DNA from: Candidatus Woesearchaeota archaeon
GTDB taxonomy: Archaea > Nanobdellota > Nanobdellia > Woesearchaeales > WALR01
Length of the DNA stretch: 6,680 bases
NCBI GenBank assembly: GCA_015522765.1
Contig: WALR01000162.1
Span: forward strand, 1 to 6,680
Direction of reading: 5' to 3'
Below the pieces are notes generated by a model. That model was given only the letters and a program-made list of their open reading frames with translations, was not told where the DNA came from and searched no databases. The translations under genes were made by a program, and so were the position numbers. How positions within the stretch are numbered: position 1 is the first letter of the stretch; the number at the start of each line of letters is the position of its first letter. This document shows, piece by piece, positions 1-5,354 of the stretch.

Positions 1-2
1 AT

Positions 3-1130
3 ATAAACAAAACAATCAGAGAGATAAGGGATTATTATTCGTCAATTCCAGACAGCCCTGATTTAGAAGAAACAATAAGTGCATCTGCAACTTTTGCAGT
101 GTTAACAGAGTACATCCTGACAAAGAAATATGACGGGTGGAAAGAAAAGGAAGAAACTCTGAAGAATATGCAGATAGAAGGGAGATACGATTCCGAACAT
201 GACCCGCATTCCAAAATAATACAAAATATGAAGAATTTTCTTTCACTTTACGAGTCCCTTGAGGGCGTTCTCAAGAGGAAGAACAGGGGTTATTTCAAAA
301 AAGAGCTGTTTGATATACTCATGAAGAGCTACGCTGCAAGTGCAGTAAGAGATGATGAATTTGCTGATTTCCCCAAACCTGAGGTGCTTAATGAGAGAAT
401 CAGCAGATTAATACGAGCGGCTAATAATGAGCATGAATACTCCAAACGACTCAAAAAGGAGGGGAAGACAAACAGGGCGCCGTCATTAACCAGAATTATG
501 AATGATATGTCTCTCTACCTCGACGGTTATGACCTGTTTAATAAAACCTTTGAGAAAAATAAGCCCTTTATTAAAGATTTTTTTCAGTCCTACTCTGCAC
601 GGAAGAGGATTGTAAGGAGTCTGGCAATTAAGAAAGTTGTGGAAGAAAATGGACCCTCTAAAAAAGATATAACATACGCATTCATGGATGCCTACCTCGC
701 CAACGAACTCCACCTCTACTCAAACAAACGAACAAATGGCAGACCGCCTGCAAGAGAGAGAATCCTGAACGAGCTTATAGGGCAGGGCTACAATGATTTT
801 GACAAAAGCTTTATGGGGATAGTTAATAAGATAAAGAAGACAAGAGGAGAAAAGGGGATGAGCTATCTCACGGCAGCCGATTATGTTCTTAATAAGAGGA
901 AAGGATTTAAGATAGATAAACCAACGACAAAGAATGTTGATGAGAATATCGAGGAGAAGATTAAAAAAGGTGGGATATTCTCCAGGATTACTAAGAACAA
1001 ATGGAACAGAGATAAGAAGCGCGCCAAGAAAGGATTCTTCTCAAAGATTTCCAGATTAATAGGCGTTATCACAGATCCCTACTATGACAGTAGGGTTCCT
1101 GCTTTCACAGTGGACAAGGGCAGGTTTTAA
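3..1130 (+). CDS. Hypothetical basic protein, 5'-truncated by the window edge
   Basis: I do not recognise this protein. The reading frame is open from base 3 through 375 codons to a TAA. The 32 codons before the first possible start (GTG at 99) contain no ATG, GTG or TTG. That GTG has no Shine-Dalgarno sequence before it, and the upstream codons read like normal protein, so the true start most likely lies left of the window. The visible product is rich in Lys, Arg, Asp, Glu and Asn, looks mostly helical and soluble, and shows no clear membrane segment or signal peptide, though the N-terminus is missing. The last ~60 residues are strongly basic and hold two similar short blocks, KKGGIFSRITK (codons 321-331) and KKGFFSKISRL (codons 342-352). 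A nucleic-acid or ribosome-binding role would fit the charge but is only a guess. The gene ends 4 bases from the convergent aspS stop, leaving no room for a separate terminator. Confidence 0.72.
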   Translation: MNKTIREIRDYYSSIPDSPDLEETISASATFAVLTEYILTKKYDGWKEKEETLKNMQIEGRYDSEHDPHSKIIQNMKNFLSLYESLEGVLKRKNRGYFKKELFDILMKSYAASAVRDDEFADFPKPEVLNERISRLIRAANNEHEYSKRLKKEGKTNRAPSLTRIMNDMSLYLDGYDLFNKTFEKNKPFIKDFFQSYSARKRIVRSLAIKKVVEENGPSKKDITYAFMDAYLANELHLYSNKRTNGRPPARERILNELIGQGYNDFDKSFMGIVNKIKKTRGEKGMSYLTAADYVLNKRKGFKIDKPTTKNVDENIEEKIKKGGIFSRITKNKWNRDKKRAKKGFFSKISRLIGVITDPYYDSRVPAFTVDKGRF

Positions 1131-1134
1131 GCGC

Positions 1135-2859
1135 CTATTCATCAGAATTCTTTATCTCTATCCCTAGCTCATCGAGCTGTTTCTCGTCAACACTTGAGGG
1201 CGCATCTTCCATTAGGGCTGTGCCGCGCTTGTTCTTTGGGAAGGCTATAACATCCCTTATACTGCTGCTCTCGGTAATCATTGCGACAAGCCTGTCCAGG
1301 CCATATGCAATTCCTCCGTGGGGAGGCGCGCCGTAGCTGAAGGCATTAAGGAGGAATCCGAATTTTCTCTCTGCGGCCTTCTCATCTATCCCCAGAAGCC
1401 TGAATATCCTCTTTTGAACATCCTTATCATGTATACGGATGCTCCCCCCTGCAATCTCCTCCCCGTTTATAACCATGTCGTAAGCCCTCGACCTCACCCT
1501 TAAAGGGTCCTTCTCTAACAGGGGGATATCCTCATCGAGAGGGCTTGTGAAGGGGTGGTGCGTCGGTGTGATACCGCCCTCTGCGTCAGTCTCGAAAAGC
1601 GGGAAGTCGGTCACCCATAGGAATGAATCCTCATGGCCGCCTATTAAAGCCGCCAGATGATTCCTCAGATAGCCGAGGGAGTCGTTAACAACCTTCCTGT
1701 TGGTGTCGCCGACAAAAAAGAAGCTCCCCTCCTCAATACCCGTAAGCTCTGTCAGCTCTTTGGCGTCCACAAATTTTGAGAGTGTGCCCTTAACTGCTCT
1801 CTTTCCATCCTCTTTCTTAACTGAGAGCCAGGCCAGTCCCTTCGCCCCGTAGCTCTTAACAATGCCCTCAAATTCCGAAATCTCCCTCTTTGAGAAGTGG
1901 GCCTTCACAGGCAGGAGCTTTATCAGCCCTCTCTTAGCTATTGAATTAAAGATTTTGAACTCTGAAAGGGTAAAGATGCCCGTGACATCGAAGAGCTTTT
2001 CCCTAAGCCGTAAGTCGGGCTTGTCAATTCCGTAATCCTTTATAGCCTCATCGTATCTCATCCTTCTGAATGGAGTCTTAACATGCTTTCCAAGGATGTT
2101 TTTCCATATGTAGGCTACAAGCTCCTCATTAAGCCTCATAATGTCCTCCTCTTCCACAAAGCTCATCTCAATGTCTATCTGGGTGAACTCGAGCTGTCTG
2201 TCAGCCCTGAGATCCTCGTCACGGAAGCAGCGCGCAATCTGAAAGTAGCGGTCAAATCCTGCTATCATGAGAATCTGCTTGTACATCTGCGGGCTCTGGG
2301 GCAGGGCAAAGAAGCGGCCCTTTTTTATCCTGCTCGGAACAAGAAAGTCCCTCGCCCCCTCGGGCGTGCTCTTCGTAAGCATTGGGGTTTCTATCTCCAG
2401 AAAATCCTCTGAGTCGAGGAAATCCCTCACCGCTTTTATTATCCTGTACCTCTTGATTATCCTCTCCTTCATGGAGTTCCTCCTTAAATCAAGGAACCTG
2501 TACCTTAACCTTGTCTCCTCGCTTGAGGTTGTATCCTCCCCCATGTCTATTGGAAGCTCATCTGAGCGGCTTAGAACGCTGAAAGATTCTGCATGAACCT
2601 CCACTGACCCTGTCTTAAGCTTTTTATTGGGCGCGGGCTTCTTAACGACCTTTCCCCTAACCATAAGGACATCCTCAGGCGAGAGGCTCCTTGCATCCTT
2701 TGCTTCAGGAAGAACTATCTGGGTCATGCCGTACCTGTCCCTCAGGTCAAGAAATCCCACATTGCCGTGCTCCCTCACGCTGTTAACCCAGCCGCATAAA
2801 ACAACTGATTTCCCCTCGTCGCTCTCCCTGAGCTCCCCGCAGTTGTGTGTCCTAAGCAT
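1135..2859 (-). CDS. aspS: Aspartyl-tRNA synthetase, bacterial type, possibly non-discriminating
   Basis: This class II synthetase activates aspartate with ATP and loads it on tRNA-Asp in the cytoplasm. The 574 residues match bacterial AspRS length; archaeal enzymes are about 430-440. Domains in order: OB-fold anticodon-binding domain (1-105); motif 1 region with ETPMLTKSTPEGARDF (157-172); motif 2 with FRDEDLRADRQ (212-222); a bacterial GAD insertion domain (about 285-400); motif 3 with GIAYGLDRLV (516-525); and the bacterial-style tail beginning IAFPKNKRGTALM. Residue 31 is His in the segment VREHGNV. Bacterial enzymes specific for tRNA-Asp usually have Leu here, while non-discriminating ones have His, so it may also make Asp-tRNA-Asn for amidation. 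Leu223 stands where most bacterial enzymes have Pro (RQPEFTQ). The ATG at 2859 is preceded by AGGAG 11 bases upstream. It is the last gene of the leftward cluster. Presence beside ABCE1 suggests acquisition from bacteria. Confidence 0.97.
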   Translation of the reverse strand: MLRTHNCGELRESDEGKSVVLCGWVNSVREHGNVGFLDLRDRYGMTQIVLPEAKDARSLSPEDVLMVRGKVVKKPAPNKKLKTGSVEVHAESFSVLSRSDELPIDMGEDTTSSEETRLRYRFLDLRRNSMKERIIKRYRIIKAVRDFLDSEDFLEIETPMLTKSTPEGARDFLVPSRIKKGRFFALPQSPQMYKQILMIAGFDRYFQIARCFRDEDLRADRQLEFTQIDIEMSFVEEEDIMRLNEELVAYIWKNILGKHVKTPFRRMRYDEAIKDYGIDKPDLRLREKLFDVTGIFTLSEFKIFNSIAKRGLIKLLPVKAHFSKREISEFEGIVKSYGAKGLAWLSVKKEDGKRAVKGTLSKFVDAKELTELTGIEEGSFFFVGDTNRKVVNDSLGYLRNHLAALIGGHEDSFLWVTDFPLFETDAEGGITPTHHPFTSPLDEDIPLLEKDPLRVRSRAYDMVINGEEIAGGSIRIHDKDVQKRIFRLLGIDEKAAERKFGFLLNAFSYGAPPHGGIAYGLDRLVAMITESSSIRDVIAFPKNKRGTALMEDAPSSVDEKQLDELGIEIKNSDE

Positions 2860-2911
2860 GGATATCGTTTCTCCTAATAGCTATATAATCTTTGTGTTTT
2901 TATTTAGCTCA
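2860..2911 (-). other. AT-rich rli1-aspS intergenic spacer with possible internal promoter
   Basis: This 52-base spacer is clearly more AT-rich than the flanking genes. On the minus strand it carries an A-rich stretch (AATAAAAACA), then TTATATAG at 2888-2881, then the aspS AGGAG site. The TATA-like element would place a start at about the ATG itself, which conflicts with the upstream SD, so an internal promoter is uncertain. There is no U-run on the transcribed strand to suggest a terminator, so read-through from rli1 is the simpler reading. Confidence 0.35.
2871..2875 (-). promoter_or_regulatory. Ribosome binding site of aspS
   Basis: AGGAG on the minus strand lies 11 bases before the ATG at 2859. 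The spacing is slightly long but acceptable. It supports the 574-residue start, which also fits the conserved N-terminus of AspRS. Confidence 0.6.
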
Positions 2912-4672
2912 TTAGGCGTAATACCTTTTATTGGAGGATTTTTGCACCCTGTCAAGCCTGCTGTCCTCCTTGTTTATCCTGGGCCTCTTGCTCTTCGCAT
3001 CCCTCCTGAGGGTTATCCCCAGTTTTGAGAGGAAAAGATTCATTCCTTCCTCCATGCTTAGCGGCCCTATTGACTCTCCATGTATAGAGGGCTCCCCCGA
3101 GAATACAATCAGGCGCTCGGAGATATAATCTATGAATAGCAGGTCATGGTCGACTACAAGCGCCGATGCCTCCCTGTTTCTGACAAACTCCCTTATAATC
3201 CTTGAGAGCACAAGACGCTGTTCAACATCAATGTAGGCGGAGGGCTCGTCAAGCAGGTAGATGTCCGCCTCCTCGCTGAGAGTCCTTGCAATCATCACCC
3301 TCTGGAGTTCGCCCCCTGAAAGCTCAGAGAGCTTTCTCTTCATGAGATAGTGGACATTGAGGGGTTTTACCAGCTCGTTTTTATACTCCCTGACTGCCCT
3401 CTTCAACACCTCTTCCACGAGCTTATCATCCGCTTCAAGGTACTGGGGCTTGTAGCTTATCCTTATGTTCTTGTCAATCTTCCCCTTATCAGGGTCCATC
3501 TCTCCCGAGAGAATCTTGATGAATGTGCTTTTGCCTATCCCGTTCTCGCCAACCACTCCTATGACCTCGCCCTTCCCGACTCCTCCCGGAGCCACATTGA
3601 GAGAGAATTTTCCCAGCTTCTTTACAAGCTTCTCCCAGTGTATGACATCAGCCGCTCCCCTCGCCGCAGGAGGCGGCTTTTCCTCTATCTTTATCCTGTG
3701 GTCCCTGAAGCGCACATTCTCCTCTTTTATGTATCCTTCAAGAAAGGTGTTTATTCCCTCGCGCACACCCTTCACTCCTGAGACCACGCCGAAGGCGTAT
3801 TCCTCCCCGTACATTATATGAACGAGGTCCGCCATGTAATCCAGAAGTATTAGGTCATGCTCCACTACAAGTGAGGACTTCCCCTCGTCTGACTGCTCCC
3901 TGATAAATTTAGCAACGCTCATTCTCTGCCTTATGTCAAGGTAGCTTGACGGCTCGTCGAACATAACCGTTGACGCCCCCTTTAAGACAGAGGATGCTAT
4001 TGCAACCCTCTGGAGCTCACCTCCTGATATCTGGGACAGCCCCCTCTCAAGTATCTTGTCAATCTCAAGTCTCTTCGCCAGCCTGTCAATAGCTGAACGA
4101 TTCCCCCCTGCCTCCCGGCTTATCTTAAGCAGCAGCTCTATTACCTTCCCCCTGAACATCTTGGGTATCATCTCCACCTGCTGGGGCTTGTAGGAGAACG
4201 ATGCTCCCCCCCTTGACAACTCCTCGAAGTATGCCTGCGCCTCGCTCCCCTTGAAGAATTCTGCAAGCTCCCTGTAGCCTGCCTCTTTCCCCTCCACGCC
4301 GAGGTTTGGCTTAAGTATCCCGCTAAGTATCTTTAATGCTGTGCTTTTGCCTATCCCGTTAACGCCGAGTATTCCTATCACTTTCCCTTTTCTTGGTATG
4401 GGGATTTTGAAAAGGGCAAACCCGTTCACCCCGTAGCGATGGATTGGTTCAGATTTTAGCTCCTCGGGAAGATTGATTATTTTAAGGGCGCCAAATGGGC
4501 ATTTTGTGCATATGCCGCAGCCCGTGCAGAGAAGCTCGTCAATCTTCACCTTTCCATCTGCAGGCTTTATGCAGTCCTTCCCTGTCCTATTAACAGGACA
4601 GGCCTTCATGCACCAGTAGCCGCAAGCCTGGGGGTTGCACCTTTCCTTTATCAGAACAACTATTCTTCTCAT
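2912..4672 (-). CDS. rli1: ABCE1/Rli1 ribosome-recycling ATPase
   Basis: ABCE1 is a soluble twin-ATPase iron-sulfur protein that splits ribosomes into subunits after termination and takes part in initiation. The 586 residues are normal length. The N-terminal ferredoxin-like domain has cysteines at 12, 17, 21 and 25 (C-x4-C-x3-C-x3-CP) and at 49, 52, 55 and 58. The second set reads C-x2-C-x2-C-x2-CP, one residue shorter before the last Cys than the usual x3. The first ATPase domain has Walker A GVNGIGKS (103-110), signature SGGELQR (216-222), Walker B with MFDEPSSYLD (237-246) and H-loop EHD (271-273). The second has Walker A GENGIGKS (375-382), signature LSGGELQR (451-458), Walker B with LLDEPSAYID (473-482) and H-loop DHD (508-510). 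The C-terminal hinge motif RPRINK (563-568) and following QKSS are typical. The ATG at 4672 has an SD overlapping the upstream stop. No ATPase residue appears lost, so it should be functional. Confidence 0.98.
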   Translation of the reverse strand: MRRIVVLIKERCNPQACGYWCMKACPVNRTGKDCIKPADGKVKIDELLCTGCGICTKCPFGALKIINLPEELKSEPIHRYGVNGFALFKIPIPRKGKVIGILGVNGIGKSTALKILSGILKPNLGVEGKEAGYRELAEFFKGSEAQAYFEELSRGGASFSYKPQQVEMIPKMFRGKVIELLLKISREAGGNRSAIDRLAKRLEIDKILERGLSQISGGELQRVAIASSVLKGASTVMFDEPSSYLDIRQRMSVAKFIREQSDEGKSSLVVEHDLILLDYMADLVHIMYGEEYAFGVVSGVKGVREGINTFLEGYIKEENVRFRDHRIKIEEKPPPAARGAADVIHWEKLVKKLGKFSLNVAPGGVGKGEVIGVVGENGIGKSTFIKILSGEMDPDKGKIDKNIRISYKPQYLEADDKLVEEVLKRAVREYKNELVKPLNVHYLMKRKLSELSGGELQRVMIARTLSEEADIYLLDEPSAYIDVEQRLVLSRIIREFVRNREASALVVDHDLLFIDYISERLIVFSGEPSIHGESIGPLSMEEGMNLFLSKLGITLRRDAKSKRPRINKEDSRLDRVQKSSNKRYYA

Positions 4673-4677
4673 AAGCC

Positions 4678-4682
4678 CACCT
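4678..4682 (-). promoter_or_regulatory. Ribosome binding site of rli1 overlapping the upstream stop codon
   Basis: The minus strand reads TAGGTGGGCTTATG. The TAG stop of the Lrp-like gene (4683-4681) shares its AG with the AGGTG Shine-Dalgarno of rli1, which ends 5 bases before the ATG at 4672. This supports co-transcription and probable translational coupling of the two genes. Confidence 0.7.
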
Positions 4683-5256
4683 ACACAACAAATATTAAAT
4701 CGTCAGGCCAGTCCTTTTTTATCTTTCCCTTCTCGATATTCACCTTCAAGATATAATTGTGGAAGAACCTGACATCCTCAAGTATCCTCATGGTGTGTAT
4801 CTTCATTATTGCATCCTTCCCGAAGGACTCCTGGAATGAGGGGACGATTACGCCGTTAAAGTTCTCTACTATCTCGTTGTCGCTTGTCCCCTCAAGTGTC
4901 ATGAACAGGGCGAGGTGGCCGTCAACCTCCGCCACCTGGGAGGAGCAGATTATCTCGGGGAATCTCCCCTTTACCCTGGGGTTTTTCTTGACATCATTAA
5001 TAATTGTCTCCTTGGTTATGCCCGTCCTGAACTTTATTATGTAGAGATGTTTTGCCATGAACCTTTTTATCCCGTCCATATCTGTATTGACCCTTACAAA
5101 GTAGTTTATGACTCCCTCCTCCTCAAGCTTCTTCCTCTTCCTGCTCACAGTTCTTATAGGGACTCTTGTGCTCTTCCCTATCTGGTTGTCGCTCATTCGC
5201 GGATTCTTGATTAGGGCGCGTATTATCTTCTTCTCCTGCGGATCGATATGTCTCAT
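4681..5256 (-). CDS. Lrp/AsnC-like winged-helix regulator with C-terminal extension
   Basis: The 191-residue product starts with an Lrp/AsnC-type helix-turn-helix (about 4-50). It shows the usual pattern: acidic start, IIRALIKNPRMSDNQIGKST, then PIRTVSRKRKKLEEEGVI. A putative RAM/Lrp effector-type alpha-beta domain follows (about 66-158: LYIIKFRTG, a VDGHLALFMTLEGTSDNEIVE-type strand-helix, then MKIHTMRIL). A tail of about 30 residues rich in Lys and aromatics ends in WPDDLIFVV. Typical Lrp proteins are 140-160 residues, so both the spacing inside the effector domain and the tail are longer than usual. An in-frame GTG at 5274 would add six residues, but the ATG at 5256 lies exactly 6 bases after GAGGTG, a perfect archaeal SD, so I prefer ATG. 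It leads the cluster, 8 bases ahead of rli1, and faces the DUF1015 gene. Regulation of its own operon or of the divergent gene is plausible but not shown. Its ligand is unknown. Confidence 0.85.
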   Translation of the reverse strand: MRHIDPQEKKIIRALIKNPRMSDNQIGKSTRVPIRTVSRKRKKLEEEGVINYFVRVNTDMDGIKRFMAKHLYIIKFRTGITKETIINDVKKNPRVKGRFPEIICSSQVAEVDGHLALFMTLEGTSDNEIVENFNGVIVPSFQESFGKDAIMKIHTMRILEDVRFFHNYILKVNIEKGKIKKDWPDDLIFVV

Positions 5257-5262
5257 ATTAAA

Positions 5263-5268
5263 CACCTC
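5263..5268 (-). promoter_or_regulatory. Ribosome binding site deciding the regulator's start
   Basis: On the minus strand the sequence reads GAGGTG, then TTTAAT, then ATG at 5256. GAGGTG is fully complementary to the conserved 3' end of archaeal 16S rRNA and its 6-base spacing is ideal. The longer reading frame from GTG at 5274 would place this site inside the gene. Confidence 0.8.
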
Positions 5269-5311
5269 TCGCACTCATTTAGTCAATTTAGGACAATAGG
5301 AAGTGCTAATA

Positions 5312-5319
5312 CATATAAA
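5312..5319 (-). promoter_or_regulatory. Putative TATA box for the regulator-rli1-aspS operon
   Basis: The minus strand reads TTTATATG, close to the archaeal TATA consensus, with an A-rich stretch (CACAAAACC) just upstream that could act as a BRE. Typical archaeal spacing would put transcription start near 5290, giving a leader of about 33 bases that contains the GAGGTG site. No start site has been measured. Confidence 0.5.
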
Positions 5320-5321
5320 TA
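5314..5321 (+). promoter_or_regulatory. Putative TATA box for the DUF1015 gene
   Basis: TATAAATA on the plus strand almost coincides with the minus-strand TATA element. Transcription would be expected to start near 5343, about 12 bases before the GTG at 5355, just ahead of or at the GGAG. The two boxes share bases, so both divergent genes may depend on the same or competing TBP binding. Confidence 0.45.
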
Positions 5322-5343
5322 GGTTTTGTGAATCTGCATTCAG

Positions 5344-5349
5344 GGGGAG
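5344..5349 (+). promoter_or_regulatory. Ribosome binding site of the DUF1015 gene
   Basis: GGGGAG, containing GGAG, ends 5 bases before the GTG at 5355. This supports that GTG over the in-frame GTG at 5328. Confidence 0.6.
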
Positions 5350-5354
5350 TAAAA

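Noticed and set aside
99..101. GTG as the start of the left-hand gene
   Set aside because: There is no Shine-Dalgarno sequence before it and the same frame is open, with protein-like codons, to the left edge of the window.
1131..1134. Terminator between the convergent genes
   Set aside because: Only four bases separate the two stop codons, and no hairpin or T-run is evident in the immediate flanks.
2083..2596. Plus-strand open frames inside aspS
   Set aside because: They lie antisense to the catalytic core of AspRS, have unconvincing composition and overlap each other in different frames.
2877..2884. Short palindrome ATAGCTAT in the rli1-aspS spacer as an operator
   Set aside because: Eight AT-rich bases occur easily by chance and no second copy is seen in the window.
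3350..3821. Long plus-strand open frames inside rli1
   Set aside because: They are antisense to the second ATPase half of ABCE1, show no recognisable domain or good SD, and reflect the codon bias of the real gene.
5272..5274. GTG as the start of the Lrp-like gene
   Set aside because: The GAGGTG ribosome binding site lies downstream of it and is ideally spaced for the ATG at 5256; the Lrp-like homology also begins after that ATG.
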